Shown: positions 9,855 to 18,400 of the stretch, in pieces
Position numbering within the stretch: the stretch's first letter is position 1
Layout: every line of letters starts with the position of its first letter
NCBI RefSeq assembly: GCF_029892285.1
Contig: NZ_JARXVM010000001.1
Coordinates: 1 to 64,000 of the forward strand
DNA length: 64,000 bases
DNA from: Rhizobium sp. SG_E_25_P2
Lineage (GTDB): Bacteria > Pseudomonadota > Alphaproteobacteria > Rhizobiales > Rhizobiaceae
Direction: 5' to 3'
The notes under the pieces: generated by a model
Seen by the model: the letters and a program-made list of their open reading frames with translations, nothing else
Told to the model about the DNA's origin: nothing
Databases searched by the model: none
Made by a program: the position numbers and the translations under genes

Positions 9855-12058
9855 CAGCGCAGAATTACATGGGCGCGATCGATCCGAATGCGGTCGCGGC
9901 GCTGCTGGAAGGCCGCCACGGCGACCCCTTCGCCATACTCGGCAAGCACAGGGTTGGCGAACAGAGTGTGCTTCGCGCTCTTCTACCGGGAGCGATGCGC
10001 GTCGACATCTTCGACGCGGACACCGGCGCAGAAATCGGCCAGGCGGAACTCGTCCATCCCGGCGGCCTGTTCGCCGGGCCGATGCAGCCGGTCAATCGCT
10101 ATCTCATGCGCATTCACTGGCCTGACGCAGTGCAGGAAACCGAAGATCCCTATTCCTTCGGCATGCTGCTTGGCGAACTCGACCTGCATCTCCTGGCCCA
10201 AGGGACCCATTACGATCTCGGGCGGATCTTGGGCGCGACAGCCATGACGGTCGAGGGCGTCGAGGGCGTCCGGTTCGCCGTCTGGGCGCCGAATGCGCGG
10301 CGCGTCTCCGTGGTCGGCGACTTCAACAGTTGGGACGGTCGGCGCCATCCGATGCGGCTTCGCCGCGAAGCAGGCGTGTGGGAACTGTTCGTGCCGCGGC
10401 TCGGGCCCGGCGACAGATATAAATACGAGATCATCGCGCCGACAGGCGAGGTCCTGCCGCAAAAGGCGGACCCGGTCGCACGTTCGAGCGAAGCTGCGCC
10501 CGCCACAGCGTCGATCGTCGTGTCCAGCCGCCCTTTTGCCTGGACGGACGAGGACTGGATGCGCCGCCATCGCGAACACCGCGATCTCAATGCGCCGATG
10601 TCTATCTATGAGGTTCACCTCGCCTCCTGGCTGCGGATCACCGAAGAGGGTGATCGCTCCCTGAATTGGGTGGAACTCGGCCAACGGTTGATCCCCTATG
10701 TGCAGGCGCTGGGTTTCACCCATATCGAGATGTTGCCAATCATGGAGCATCCCTTCGGGGGGTCCTGGGGTTATCAGCCGCTCGGACTTTTCTCGCCGAC
10801 TGGCCGGCATGGCACGCCGGAAGATTTCGCCTATTTCATCGATCGCTGCCATGACGCCGGCATCGGCGTGCTGCTGGACTGGGTGCCTGCGCATTTTCCA
10901 ACCGATGTCTGGGGACTGGCGCGTTTCGACGGCACCGCGCTCTATGAGCATGAAGACCCGCGCGAAGGTTTCCATCGCGACTGGAACACGCTGATCTACA
11001 ATCTCGGCCGCAACGAGGTGAAGGGTTTCCTGATCGCCTCGGCGCTCGAATGGCTGGACCGTTTCCATATCGACGGGCTGCGCGTCGACGCGGTCGCCTC
11101 CATGCTCTATCGCGACTATTCGAGAAACGCCGGCGAATGGATTCCCAACCAATATGGCGGCCGAGAAAATCTCGAAGCGGTGGAATTCTTCAAACATCTC
11201 AACAGCATCATCCGCCAACGCGCGCCGCACGCCCTGACGATCGCCGAGGAATCGACGGCCTGGCCGGGCGTGACCGCGCCCGTGGAACAGGGCGGGCTCG
11301 GCTTCGATTTCAAATGGAACATGGGCTGGATGCATGACACGCTGGATTACATGCAGAAGGATCCGCTGTTTCGCGCCTATCATCAGGACCAGATGACCTT
11401 CGGCATGGTCTATCAATATTCCGAACACTTCGTTTTGCCGATTTCCCATGACGAAGTGGTTCACGGCAAAGGTTCGCTGTTTGGCAAAATGCCGGGCGAC
11501 GACTGGCTGAAGCGCGCCAATCTCCGCGCCTATTTCGGCTTCATGTGGGCTCATCCCGGCAAGAAACTGATGTTCATGGGCGGTGAACTCGGCCAGATGA
11601 CGGAATGGAGCCATGACGGGTCGCTGAATTGGGATCTTCTCGACGACCCCGGCCATGCCGGATTGCAACGCGTCGTCGCCGATCTCAACCATCTCTACGT
11701 CCGGGAGCCGGCGCTGCAATTCGGCGATCTCGACAGCCGCGGCTTCGAATGGGCGACGGCTGACGACACACGGAATTCCGTCATCGCGATGCTGCGATAC
11801 GCCGAGGACCGGAAAGACGCGGTGCTGGCGGTTTCGAGCTTCACGTCGATGCCGAGATCGGGCTATCGCATCGGCGTTCCTTTCCCAGGCCGCTGGCATG
11901 TCATCTTCAACAGCGACGCCGAAATTTATGGCGGCTCGAACCAGGGCGACGCCGAAGTTTGGGCAGAAACAATTCCCAGCCATGGCCGTGAATTCTCGAT
12001 CGCGCTCACGCTTCCGCCGCTGGCGACCGTTTATCTGAAAGACGTCACCGCAAGCTGA
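9851..12058 (+). CDS. glgB: 1,4-alpha-glucan branching enzyme
   Basis: GH13 branching enzyme of 735 aa, normal length for the long (E. coli-like) form with two N-terminal beta-sandwich modules ([18 protein letters not shown] near residue 140). Catalytic residues: Asp413 in [11 protein letters not shown], Glu466 in IAEEST, Asp534 in ISHDEVVHG. It introduces alpha-1,6 branches into the glucan extended by GlgE, completing the GlgE route encoded in this operon (TreS/Pep2, GlgE, GlgB). The ATGA overlap with treS indicates translational coupling. Confidence 0.97.
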   Translation: MTAQNYMGAIDPNAVAALLEGRHGDPFAILGKHRVGEQSVLRALLPGAMRVDIFDADTGAEIGQAELVHPGGLFAGPMQPVNRYLMRIHWPDAVQETEDPYSFGMLLGELDLHLLAQGTHYDLGRILGATAMTVEGVEGVRFAVWAPNARRVSVVGDFNSWDGRRHPMRLRREAGVWELFVPRLGPGDRYKYEIIAPTGEVLPQKADPVARSSEAAPATASIVVSSRPFAWTDEDWMRRHREHRDLNAPMSIYEVHLASWLRITEEGDRSLNWVELGQRLIPYVQALGFTHIEMLPIMEHPFGGSWGYQPLGLFSPTGRHGTPEDFAYFIDRCHDAGIGVLLDWVPAHFPTDVWGLARFDGTALYEHEDPREGFHRDWNTLIYNLGRNEVKGFLIASALEWLDRFHIDGLRVDAVASMLYRDYSRNAGEWIPNQYGGRENLEAVEFFKHLNSIIRQRAPHALTIAEESTAWPGVTAPVEQGGLGFDFKWNMGWMHDTLDYMQKDPLFRAYHQDQMTFGMVYQYSEHFVLPISHDEVVHGKGSLFGKMPGDDWLKRANLRAYFGFMWAHPGKKLMFMGGELGQMTEWSHDGSLNWDLLDDPGHAGLQRVVADLNHLYVREPALQFGDLDSRGFEWATADDTRNSVIAMLRYAEDRKDAVLAVSSFTSMPRSGYRIGVPFPGRWHVIFNSDAEIYGGSNQGDAEVWAETIPSHGREFSIALTLPPLATVYLKDVTAS

Positions 12059-12068
12059 CGGCGCTGCA

Positions 12069-12093
12069 GGAACAAATCCAGGCGGATTCCGTT
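12069..12093 (+). promoter_or_regulatory. EcfG-type promoter of the TIGR02587/TIGR02588 pair
   Basis: GGAAC at 12069-12073, 16-nt spacer, CGTT at 12090-12093: a perfect match. It places the transcription start near 12100 and therefore excludes a TTG at 12092 as start of the next gene. Confidence 0.8.
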
Positions 12094-12136
12094 GCTTCAC
12101 CGCCGAGAGTGGACATCAGGGGGAGACGCGGCCTTT

Positions 12137-12970
12137 ATGCGCATCAGCACTGCGTCGGAGCCCAGCTTACGGCATTTTCTCGCCGGCCTCGGCCGCGCGG
12201 CGGGCGGCGCGATCATCTTCGCGCTGCCGATGCTGATGACGATGGAAATGTGGCAACTCGGCTTCACTATGGAAATCTGGCGCTTGTGCCTGCTGCTGAT
12301 CGCCACGATCCCGCTGCTGCTCGGCCTTTCCTATTTCGGCGGTTTTCGCCGCACGTTTTCGCTAAAGGACGATCTCGCCGATGTCTTCGTGGGATTGCTC
12401 GTCGCCGGCCTGATGTCCACCTTCGTGCTCTGGCTTTTTTCCGCGCTGACATTCGAGACATCGCTCCGCGAAGCAATCGGCAAAATCGCTGTCCAGATCG
12501 TGCCCGGCGGCATCGGTGCGATGCTGGCGCGCAGCCAGCTCGGAGGGGAATCCTCGACGTCCGACCTCCGACGGGCAAGATCCTCTTACTGGGGCGAAAT
12601 CTTCCTGATGGCGACAGGCGCGTTGTTCCTGTCTTTCAATGTCGCCCCCACCGAAGAAATCATCCTGATTGCGTTTCAGATGGATGCGGGACGGGAAATC
12701 GCCCTGGCGCTGTCGTCGCTGCTGCTCATGCACGTCTTCGTCTACGTTTCCAACTTCAAGGGCGGCTCAGCGCGCGGCGCGGGCTCTCATCTTTCGGTTT
12801 TCCTGCGCTTCAGCCTGACCGGATATGTGCTGGCGCTGCTGATCAGCATGGTGATGTTATGGATTTTCGGGCGGAGCGACGGCTTGAGTTTTTACACCTT
12901 TCTCGGCGCGACGCTGGTGCTCGGTTTTCCCGCCTCAATCGGCGCCGCTGCGGCGCGGCTGGTGTTGTAG
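12137..12970 (+). CDS. TIGR02587-family integral membrane protein
   Basis: Hydrophobic protein of 277 aa with about seven to eight predicted helices (for example IIFALPMLMTMEMW, LCLLLIATIPLLLGLSYFGG, FVGLLVAGLMSTFVLWLF) and a short cytoplasmic loop rich in Ser/Arg near residue 150. It matches what I know of TIGR02587, a conserved membrane family of unknown function found next to TIGR02588, as here. Start ATG 12137 is preceded by AGGGGGAG and lies 37 nt after the expected transcription start. The next gene follows after 24 nt, so the two form an operon. Function unknown; the promoter implies a general-stress role. Confidence 0.75.
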   Translation: MRISTASEPSLRHFLAGLGRAAGGAIIFALPMLMTMEMWQLGFTMEIWRLCLLLIATIPLLLGLSYFGGFRRTFSLKDDLADVFVGLLVAGLMSTFVLWLFSALTFETSLREAIGKIAVQIVPGGIGAMLARSQLGGESSTSDLRRARSSYWGEIFLMATGALFLSFNVAPTEEIILIAFQMDAGREIALALSSLLLMHVFVYVSNFKGGSARGAGSHLSVFLRFSLTGYVLALLISMVMLWIFGRSDGLSFYTFLGATLVLGFPASIGAAAARLVL

Positions 12971-12994
12971 TCACGCGGAACGGAGGTCGACGCA

Positions 12995-13399
12995 ATGAAT
13001 GACCGGAGTGAAGATCAGGAAGATCTGCCCGATGACACGCCGGTGGTGGAATGGGTGCTCGCCGCCATTTCGGTCATCCTGTTCGCCTCCGGCTTCACCT
13101 ATCTTGCCGCTCATGGCGTGACCGCCGGGGATGGTCCAGTCGAGTTGCGCATCGTCCACTCGCTTTCGCCGACAGATCCCCGTCGCGTCGATTTCGTGCT
13201 GGTGAACATGGGAGAGAAAACGGCAGCGCAGGTGCAAGTAAAGGGTCAGGTGCTGGAGAACGGCGCCGTTGCGGAGGAAAGCCGCGCCGTCATCGACTAT
13301 GCGCCGGAAGGATCCAGCGAACAGGGAAGCCTGTTGTTTTTCCGTGACGTCCGGGGGCTTGAGTTTCGCGTCACCGCCGAAGGGTTCAACGAACCGTAA
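12995..13399 (+). CDS. TIGR02588-family single-pass membrane protein
   Basis: Protein of 134 aa with an acidic N-terminus, one transmembrane segment (VEWVLAAISVILFASGFTYL, about residues 18-37) and a C-terminal domain of about 90 residues outside the membrane that looks like a beta sandwich (VDFVLVNMGEKTAAQVQVKG). GGAGG precedes the ATG. It is the usual partner of TIGR02587 and probably forms a complex with it. No enzymatic motif is visible. Confidence 0.75.
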   Translation: MNDRSEDQEDLPDDTPVVEWVLAAISVILFASGFTYLAAHGVTAGDGPVELRIVHSLSPTDPRRVDFVLVNMGEKTAAQVQVKGQVLENGAVAEESRAVIDYAPEGSSEQGSLLFFRDVRGLEFRVTAEGFNEP

Positions 13400-13402
13400 C
13401 AC

Positions 13403-13427
13403 GGAACAAGGATCGATCTTCGCGGTT
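13403..13427 (+). promoter_or_regulatory. EcfG-type promoter of the 70-aa stress protein
   Basis: GGAAC at 13403-13407, 16-nt spacer, GGTT at 13424-13427, 28 nt before the start codon. It begins four bases after the preceding stop. Confidence 0.75.
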
Positions 13428-13454
13428 GTCTCCATCCCAACACAGGAGAAGACA

Positions 13455-13667
13455 ATGACCAACAACACACCGAAAAGCGGACAACCCGGAACCACCGACC
13501 AATGGCCGCATTGGGAGGGACCTCAAGAGAACACGCCGCGCGGCTATATCCCCGCCAAGGACGATCCGGAAACAGATCGCGACGCAATGGGCGAGAACAA
13601 TCAAAACCCCCGCCGAAAGGATACGAGCGATGCGCTGAAAACGCGCGACGCCGATGGTTCCGAATAG
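13455..13667 (+). CDS. Small hydrophilic stress-associated protein (70 aa)
   Basis: Reading frame MTNNTPKSGQPGTTDQ... to DALKTRDADGSE, 70 aa, with AGGAG seven bases upstream of the ATG and its own EcfG-type promoter. The peptide is almost wholly polar (Asn, Asp, Pro, Lys, Gln rich), has no Cys and no hydrophobic stretch, so it is probably disordered, like hydrophilins. I recognise no family. It is supported as a real gene by the promoter, ribosome site and spacing. Confidence 0.6.
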   Translation: MTNNTPKSGQPGTTDQWPHWEGPQENTPRGYIPAKDDPETDRDAMGENNQNPRRKDTSDALKTRDADGSE

Positions 13668-13674
13668 AAAGAGA

Positions 13675-13750
13675 GATCGTCCTCCCCCGCGCCGGGCCAG
13701 ATGGAGTCCAGACCTGGCCAAGTCCGCATTCCGCGCGGAGGAGGACGATC
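13675..13750. other. Large compound hairpin (76 bp)
   Basis: GATCGTCCTCC (13675-13685) pairs perfectly with GGAGGACGATC (13740-13750). After one mismatch CCGCGC (13687-13692) pairs with GCGCGG (13733-13738), and an inner hairpin GGCCAG/CTGGCC (13695-13700 with 13714-13719) fills the loop. It lies between two converging stress genes and lacks a T-run. It may be a bidirectional terminator, an mRNA 3' stabiliser or part of a small RNA. Confidence 0.6.
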
Positions 13751-13756
13751 AATCAA

Positions 13757-13795
13757 CAGGAAGCTCGGGGGAACTAGGGGGCAGTTCGCTTCCTG
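13757..13795. other. Second hairpin with a bulged stem
   Basis: CAGGAAGC (13757-13764) pairs with GCTTCCTG (13788-13795), continued by GAACT (13771-13775) with AGTTC (13783-13787). The right arm is continuous over 13 bases; the left has a six-base bulge. It directly follows the larger hairpin, giving about 120 bp of structured sequence between convergent genes. Confidence 0.5.
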
Positions 13796-13862
13796 CGGGC
13801 ACCGAACTTCTTTGAACCAGGTTGGTTCCCGATTTCTCTGAAAATTTCGCGCGGCTGGCGGC

Positions 13863-14276
13863 TCACTCCTGCATCAAGCGCTCCGGCATTATCGCCGCCG
13901 AATTCCGTTCGCCTTGCGGCGGGCTATCCTCGCAAGGCGCATTTTGCGTCGGAAGGTCGGCGTTTTCTTCCGCAAGCCTAATGTCCTTATCCTCATCCGA
14001 CTGATCGCACGGACCTTCCGGCCTCGAACTCACATCTTCAGCGCTGGGATCGCCCGCCGTCCCAGTGCCGTTTTCCCAATCCGACACGGGATCGTCGGCG
14101 GGATCCGGATCGCAGGCATTGCTCATTTTCAATGTCACGACGACCCGGTCAATCGCGGCAATCGCTTCGTCGGCGCTCCATCCGGCCGCGTTCGCATTGG
14201 CGATCATCATATGGATCGCCCGTTCGACGGCTCCCGTCAGCGCCTTTATCCGTCTTTCATTCCAATCATGGGTCAT
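13863..14276 (-). CDS. Conserved hypothetical, acidic C-terminal tail
   Basis: Protein of 137 aa beginning MTHDWNERRIKALTGAV. The first 65 residues look like a small helical domain (AIHMMIANANAAGWSADEAIAAIDRVV), the rest is acidic and probably disordered (DPDPADDPVSDWENGTG). The frame is open further upstream, but ATG 14276 has AAAGGAGAGG at ideal spacing and lies just below an EcfG-type promoter. It is convergent with the preceding small gene. No family is recognised; regulation suggests a stress role. Confidence 0.6.
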   Translation of the reverse strand: MTHDWNERRIKALTGAVERAIHMMIANANAAGWSADEAIAAIDRVVVTLKMSNACDPDPADDPVSDWENGTGTAGDPSAEDVSSRPEGPCDQSDEDKDIRLAEENADLPTQNAPCEDSPPQGERNSAAIMPERLMQE

Positions 14277-14297
14277 GAACCTCTCCTTTGGCACATG

Positions 14298-14322
14298 AAC
14301 CCCGCAGGTTTTCCGAAGTTCC
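14298..14322 (-). promoter_or_regulatory. EcfG-type promoter of the leftward 137-aa gene
   Basis: Read on the minus strand: GGAAC (14322-14318), 16-nt spacer, GGTT (14301-14298). It is placed back to back, 20 bp away, with the promoter of the BON gene, so one short interval drives both directions. Confidence 0.75.
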
Positions 14323-14341
14323 CGATCCACATCTCTTCTGG

Positions 14342-14367
14342 GGAACCGAACGCATGGGATAGCGGTT
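14342..14367 (+). promoter_or_regulatory. EcfG-type promoter of the BON-domain gene
   Basis: GGAAC at 14342-14346, 17-nt spacer, GGTT at 14364-14367, about 54 nt before the start codon at 14421. Confidence 0.7.
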
Positions 14368-14420
14368 TTACTCACAGAAAGACCACGACAATGATGGTCT
14401 CGAATAGAAGAGGAAACCCA

Positions 14421-15056
14421 ATGGCGAGCAGAGATGATTTTCGCAACGACCGCAATCGCGAACGGACCAACAGAGATCGCGAGCGTTTCGACGTAGACCC
14501 GTTCTACGGCGCTCGCGGCTATCCCGATTGGGACCGGACAGGCTCGTTCCGGGAGCGTGAGGATGTAAACTTCGCCGACGGCGGGAGAAATCCTTCAGGG
14601 TTCGGACGCAGTGACTCTGGTTACGCGCAGCCGGAACATCGCTACCGAGAACGCGACCGCGACGATGACGGTCGACGCTACGGTCAGAGCGGTCGTGAGG
14701 AAAAGCGGGATTTCATTGATCGCGCTTCCGATGAGGTTGCCTCCTGGTTTGGCGACGAGGGCGCCGAACGTCGGCGAGAACAGGACCAGCACCGCGGCAA
14801 GGGACCCAAAGGCTATGTTCGCCGCGACGAACGTATTCTTGAGGACGTCAACGATCGACTGATGCAGGATTCCTATGTGGATGCGTCCGATATCGAGGTG
14901 ATGGTCGCCGAAGCCGAGGTGACGCTTTCGGGAACGGTGGCGAGCCGTCAGGACAAACGGCGGGCCGAGGATCTCGCCGATTCTGTGTCCGGGGTCGCGC
15001 ATGTTCAGAATAATATCCGCGTGAAAACCGGAACCATCGCCAACATCGTCAGTTGA
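14421..15056 (+). CDS. BON-domain protein with SWFGDEG motif
   Basis: Protein of 211 aa. The N-terminal 120 residues are very rich in Arg, Asp, Gly and aromatic residues and look disordered. The conserved block SWFGDEGAERRREQD followed by HRGKGPKGYVRRDERI leads into a BON domain (about residues 140-205: EDVNDRLMQD, VTLSGTVASRQDKRRAED, VAHVQNNIRV). BON domains bind phospholipid or act in envelope stress proteins such as OsmY; this one has no signal peptide. ATG 14421 has AGAGGA upstream. DUF3008 follows after 49 nt, possibly co-transcribed. Confidence 0.85.
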   Translation: MASRDDFRNDRNRERTNRDRERFDVDPFYGARGYPDWDRTGSFREREDVNFADGGRNPSGFGRSDSGYAQPEHRYRERDRDDDGRRYGQSGREEKRDFIDRASDEVASWFGDEGAERRREQDQHRGKGPKGYVRRDERILEDVNDRLMQDSYVDASDIEVMVAEAEVTLSGTVASRQDKRRAEDLADSVSGVAHVQNNIRVKTGTIANIVS

Positions 15057-15068
15057 TGTGGGCGGATT

Positions 15069-15089
15069 GGCGGGCTCATCGGGCCCGCC
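15069..15089 (+). terminator. Hairpin after the BON gene
   Basis: GGCGGGC (15069-15075) pairs with GCCCGCC (15083-15089) around a seven-base loop, 13 nt after the BON stop. There is no T-run and the next ribosome site follows at once, so it is more likely a partial terminator or processing site than a full stop. Confidence 0.35.
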
Positions 15090-15105
15090 TCCCAAGGAGC
15101 GAGAC

Positions 15106-15297
15106 ATGCCTGCAAAATCAAAAGCCCAGCAAAAGGCCGCCGGCGCAGCTCTTGCCGCAAAAAAACGCGGCGACGCGCCCAAAAGCGCGTTTCGTGGCGC
15201 ATCCAGGAGCATGGAAGAATCCATGTCCAAAAAGCAGCTCGAAGAATTGGCCTCCACCCCGCGAAAGGGGAAGCCCGACCATGTCTCAAACGACTAG
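15106..15297 (+). CDS. DUF3008-family small basic protein
   Basis: Protein of 63 aa starting MPAKSKAQQKAAGAALAAKK, the signature of DUF3008, and ending in a conserved tail with SMEESMSKKQLEELAST and GKPDHV. The family consists of short, Lys/Ala-rich proteins often linked with stress or stationary phase; no biochemical function is known. AAGGAG lies eight bases before the ATG. It probably belongs to the BON transcript. Confidence 0.85.
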   Translation: MPAKSKAQQKAAGAALAAKKRGDAPKSAFRGASRSMEESMSKKQLEELASTPRKGKPDHVSND

Positions 15298-15336
15298 CCC
15301 GCGACAAGTTGTGCGTAGCGACGGGAAGGAAACATC

Positions 15337-15525
15337 ATGCCGACTGGCCATTATCCGCAGATCATCTGGGACGTGATCGATCGCAGCATCACGATCATTG
15401 ACGGAGACCGCGTGGTTGACCTCCGCGAGCGCTTCCGCAGCCGGGAAGACGGGATCCGCGCGGCGGAAGCCTATTGCCGCCGTCACATGCGCCGCGACGC
15501 GGACGCGATGCGCGTGGCGGGCTGA
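15337..15525 (+). CDS. Small conserved-looking protein (62 aa)
   Basis: Reading frame beginning MPTGHYPQIIWDVIDRSITI, with a ribosome site GGAAGG seven bases upstream. The peptide has a compact folded look (alternating hydrophobics, then RSREDGIRAAEAYCRRHMRR). I do not recognise the family. It follows DUF3008 by 39 nt, so it may be the last gene of the BON-DUF3008 run. Its last 43 bases overlap the end of a convergent gene. Confidence 0.5.
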   Translation: MPTGHYPQIIWDVIDRSITIIDGDRVVDLRERFRSREDGIRAAEAYCRRHMRRDADAMRVAG

Positions 15526-15773
15526 ACCGCCAGCGTCTCTCGATTTTCAGGAAAGTAAAACCGCGCCGCGACCGATGCGAATGTCTTGAGGCGAGCGCGG
15601 CAGACCATACCGCGATCATAGGCGCGGATCACCAGCGAGATGAAGGTCTCCTGCCGGTCCCGGCATTGGGGATACCATGGCTCTCTCTCAAGCTCGCGGA
15701 TCACGCTGCGCAGAAATGACACTTCCGAACCTGCGAAGACGCCTGGGCTGTGAACTCTGGTGTGCCGCGACAT
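15483..15773 (-). CDS. Hypothetical helical protein (96 aa)
   Basis: Protein of 96 aa. The segment VSFLRSVIRELEREPWYPQCRDRQETFISLVIRAYDRG resembles a group of short rhizobial proteins in which a helix is followed by a residue pattern R(D/H)xxAxxVIxxxxRG, but I cannot name a family. GGAGG lies eight bases before the ATG. Its 3' end overlaps the convergent 62-aa gene, so one of the two might be shorter than drawn. Confidence 0.5.
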   Translation of the reverse strand: MSRHTRVHSPGVFAGSEVSFLRSVIRELEREPWYPQCRDRQETFISLVIRAYDRGMVCRARLKTFASVAARFYFPENRETLAVQPATRIASASRRM

Positions 15774-15785
15774 TCATTGTCCTCC

Positions 15786-15821
15786 ACCACCGCTTCAGAC
15801 GAAGCGTCTCACTGCGGTGGT
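15786..15821. other. Nested hairpin upstream of the 96-aa gene
   Basis: ACCACCGC (15786-15793) pairs with GCGGTGGT (15814-15821), or alternatively CGCTTC (15791-15796) with GAAGCG (15801-15806). It would lie in the 5' leader of the leftward 96-aa gene, close to its ribosome site. The two folds share bases and exclude each other in part, which could make it regulatory; this is inference only. Confidence 0.35.
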
Positions 15822-15911
15822 TCTCTATTTGTCGCTTATTCATGTCGCAAATGAAATAACCAAATTTAGCCCATGGATTTTTAGGGATTAATAAAATTTA
15901 AACTTGAAACA

Positions 15912-15936
15912 GCTCGCGCGCCTCGGACGCGCGAAC
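15912..15936 (-). terminator. Probable terminator of the ADH-SDR operon
   Basis: On the minus strand a nine-pair stem (GTTCGCGCG with CGCGCGAGC, one G-T pair, seven-base loop) is followed by TGTTTCAAGTTT, a loosely T-rich tail. It starts 13 nt after the SDR stop. Confidence 0.55.
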
Positions 15937-15949
15937 TGCTACGACATCA

Positions 15950-16741
15950 TTATTTGGCCGAACCAGGCTCGGCCATTTTTCTGTGGGCGCTCGCCAATAC
16001 GCCAGATGGCGTGACATTGGCGATGGCGGCCTGCAGCTTGTTCTTCACGCCGCTGACCACGTCGCCCTCGCCGTCCAACATCGCCCGGAAGCCGATGCGC
16101 GCCACATCGACGGGGTCGTCCTTTTCCGCCTGTCCGACAGACGTGTCGAGCAGACCGGCCCGATCGAAGAACCGCGTCTCGGTCGGCCCAGGCATCAGGC
16201 AGGTGATGGTCACGCCGGAATCTTTGAGTTCATCCCGGAGCGCGAAGGAAAAGCTGTTCAAAAACGCCTTGGACGCATTGTAAACCGCCTGGAAGGATCC
16301 CGGCATAAAACCGGCGATCGAACCGGTGATCAGGATGCGGCCACGTCGTTGGATGCGCATCATGCCGCCCACCGCATGGATGAGCGCCAAAGTCCCGGTG
16401 ACGTTGGTGTCCACCACATGCCTGATGTCGACGATATCCTGATCGAGGAACGCGTGACCCAGCCCGCGACCGGCATTGGCCATCAGAATTTCCGGCGCGG
16501 CCCGGTTGGCTGTGATCTTGTCGACCAGTTGCGTTACGCCAACGGATGTCGCGAGATCGACGACAATCGAGGTCACCGTCGCGCCTTCGGCGCGTAGCTG
16601 TTCGGCGGCAGTGTGAACGGCCTCCTCGTCGGCCGCGATCAGCAGTTCATAACCCTCCCGGGCGGCGACTCTGGCAAGTTCGAAGCCTATGCCAGTCGAG
16701 GCGCCGGTGACGACGGCAAGTTTACCAATGCTCATAGCCAT
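15950..16741 (-). CDS. SDR oxidoreductase
   Basis: Classical short-chain dehydrogenase of 263 aa. Cofactor motif TGASTGIG at 12-19, NAG at 89-91, catalytic Ser141, Tyr154 and Lys158 (YNASK). The wording of the fold (ITGSIAGFMPGSFQAVYNASKAF) is that of the DltE-like/ketoreductase subgroup; the substrate is unknown. AAGGAG precedes the ATG. It lies 11 bp behind the zinc alcohol dehydrogenase and is probably its operon partner under the EcfG-type promoter at 17965-17989. Confidence 0.85.
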   Translation of the reverse strand: MAMSIGKLAVVTGASTGIGFELARVAAREGYELLIAADEEAVHTAAEQLRAEGATVTSIVVDLATSVGVTQLVDKITANRAAPEILMANAGRGLGHAFLDQDIVDIRHVVDTNVTGTLALIHAVGGMMRIQRRGRILITGSIAGFMPGSFQAVYNASKAFLNSFSFALRDELKDSGVTITCLMPGPTETRFFDRAGLLDTSVGQAEKDDPVDVARIGFRAMLDGEGDVVSGVKNKLQAAIANVTPSGVLASAHRKMAEPGSAK

Positions 16742-16752
16742 GTTCGTTCTCC

Positions 16753-17922
16753 TTATGGCTTAAGGACGACTTTGATGCAGCCATCCTTCTTGTCGCGGAA
16801 CGTCTTGTAGAGTTCCGGGCCGTCCTCAAGCGACCCGCGATGGGTGATGACAAAGGACGGGTCGATCTCGCCCTCGACGATGCGGCGCATCAATTCCGGC
16901 AGGTAGCGCTGCACCGGCGTCTGGGCCATCCGGAATGTCAGGCCCCGATTGATGGCGGAGCCCATCGGAATCTTGTCGAGAAAGCCGCCATAAACGCCGA
17001 CGATCGACACGGTTCCGAAGTTGCGGCAGCAATGGATGGCCTGGCGCAACACATGCGGCCGGTCCGTGCCCATGAAGGTCGCCACCTTGATGCGGTCGAT
17101 CACGGAATCGAGGCTGGCCACCGACGACGCCTCCGTGCCGACGGCGTCGATGCAGGCGTCGGCACCGCGTCCGCTGGTCAGTTCCATGATGCGGTCATAG
17201 ATGTCTTCATCCATGAAGTTGAGAGTGACCGCTCCCGCTTCGCGCGCGAGGTCCAGCCGTTCCGCCACAGTGTCGATGGCGATGACGCGTTCAGCGCCCA
17301 AAAGAAAGGCTGAACGGATAGCCATCTGGCCGACAGGACCGCAGCCCCAGATCGCGATCGTGTCGCCGCGCTGAATGTTGCAGAAATCGGCCGCCATATA
17401 GCCGGTGGGAAAAATATCGGAAAGGAACAATACCTGCTCATCGGTCAAACCGTCCGGCACTTTGATGGGGCCAAAATCCGCGAAGGGAACGCGGAGATAT
17501 TCGGCCTGGCCACCGGAATAGCCGCCGAGAAGATGCGAATAGCCGAACAGGCCGGAGGGCGAATTGCCCCACATGGCCCGCGCCTTCTCGTGATCGGGAT
17601 TGGAGCGCTCGCAGGCGGAGAAATAACCGCGCTTGCAGAAAAAGCATTCGCCGCAGGAAATGGTGAACGGCACGACGATGCGATCGCCGACCTTCAGGCT
17701 GGTATTGTCCTTGCCGACCTCGACCACCTCGCCCATGGTTTCGTGACCGACGATGTCGCCGCTGTGCATGTCGGGGATCATGCCGTCGAAGATATGCAGG
17801 TCGGAGCCACAGATGGCGCAGGCCGTCACCTTGATGATGGCGTCGCGGCCATGCTGAATTTTTGGGTCCGGCACGCTTTCGCAGCGTATGTCGGACTTTC
17901 CGTGCCAGGTCAGGGCTTTCAT
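16753..17922 (-). CDS. Zinc-dependent alcohol dehydrogenase
   Basis: Medium-chain dehydrogenase of 389 aa, close to the formaldehyde-dismutase/threonine-dehydrogenase-like group by its long insert near residue 105. Catalytic zinc ligands Cys38, His60 and Glu61 (ICGSDLH, GHETMGE) are present, as are the four structural zinc cysteines 90, 93, 96 and 104, and the NAD motif GCGPVG. It oxidises an alcohol or reduces an aldehyde; the exact substrate cannot be read. The frame opens upstream to 18021, but ATG 17922 has GAGGAG and gives the family N-terminus MKALTWHGK. First gene of a stress-promoted two-gene operon. Confidence 0.85.
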   Translation of the reverse strand: MKALTWHGKSDIRCESVPDPKIQHGRDAIIKVTACAICGSDLHIFDGMIPDMHSGDIVGHETMGEVVEVGKDNTSLKVGDRIVVPFTISCGECFFCKRGYFSACERSNPDHEKARAMWGNSPSGLFGYSHLLGGYSGGQAEYLRVPFADFGPIKVPDGLTDEQVLFLSDIFPTGYMAADFCNIQRGDTIAIWGCGPVGQMAIRSAFLLGAERVIAIDTVAERLDLAREAGAVTLNFMDEDIYDRIMELTSGRGADACIDAVGTEASSVASLDSVIDRIKVATFMGTDRPHVLRQAIHCCRNFGTVSIVGVYGGFLDKIPMGSAINRGLTFRMAQTPVQRYLPELMRRIVEGEIDPSFVITHRGSLEDGPELYKTFRDKKDGCIKVVLKP

Positions 17923-17964
17923 CACTCTCTCCTCGGTTGCGGCGGCAGTAGCTCGAAGCCGCCC

Positions 17965-17989
17965 AACCGGAGAGCCGTCAAAGCGTTCC
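17965..17989 (-). promoter_or_regulatory. EcfG-type promoter of the ADH-SDR operon
   Basis: Minus strand: GGAAC (17989-17985), 16-nt spacer, GGTT (17968-17965), 42 nt upstream of the ADH start. Confidence 0.75.
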
Positions 17990-18016
17990 CGCCTGCGCCA
18001 TGCGATCAGCCGGAAA

Positions 18017-18051
18017 TGCAAAAGCGCACCGGGTGGGCGGCGCGCTTTGCA
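18017..18051 (-). terminator. Probable terminator of DUF2171
   Basis: On the minus strand TGCAAAGCGC pairs with GCGCTTTTGCA (one bulged base) and is followed by TTTCC. It starts 30 nt after the DUF2171 stop, just before the ADH promoter. Confidence 0.5.
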
Positions 18052-18080
18052 TGAGGGACAATGGCTTTTCGCCCTCAGGA

Positions 18081-18338
18081 TCAGTGGGCGCGATCGCCTG
18101 ACTGTTCTTCTTCCTGAATTATGGCGGTGTCGGCGGAAACCGAGAGGTGAACGCGGTTTTCCTGAACCGTTTCGACCAGCGACATCTCGATGAAGTGATG
18201 ATGGCCTTCATGGCCGGCGCCGTGGCTATCGGCCTTGGTGAGCTTGATGCGATCGCCTTCCACGCGGTCGACCGTGCCGACATGGCGACCGTCCTTGCCG
18301 ATGACGTCCGCATGTTCTCTGATATCGTGAATGGTCAT
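18081..18338 (-). CDS. DUF2171-family protein
   Basis: Protein of 85 aa with the family pattern: [27 protein letters not shown], then [13 protein letters not shown] and [10 protein letters not shown]. The fold is a PRC-barrel-like beta barrel; the loop between strands is unusually rich in His ([12 protein letters not shown]), which might bind metal. Function unknown. AAGGAG lies before the ATG. A weak EcfG-like site (18370-18394) is upstream. Confidence 0.85.
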   Translation of the reverse strand: MTIHDIREHADVIGKDGRHVGTVDRVEGDRIKLTKADSHGAGHEGHHHFIEMSLVETVQENRVHLSVSADTAIIQEEEQSGDRAH

Positions 18339-18369
18339 GGTCGTTCTCCTTGAGGTTTTACCTCGGGAA

Positions 18370-18394
18370 AACGCAGGATCGGTCGTTTTGATCC
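18370..18394 (-). promoter_or_regulatory. Weak EcfG-like promoter of DUF2171
   Basis: Minus strand: GGATC (18394-18390), 16-nt spacer, CGTT (18373-18370). The -35 has one change from GGAAC; position and spacing fit. Confidence 0.35.
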
Positions 18395-18400
18395 GTCCTG

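Noticed and set aside
9983-12100. 705-codon open frame on the minus strand opposite glgB
   Set aside because: Typical GC-rich shadow of a real gene: His/Arg/Gly-rich, no domain, no ribosome site.
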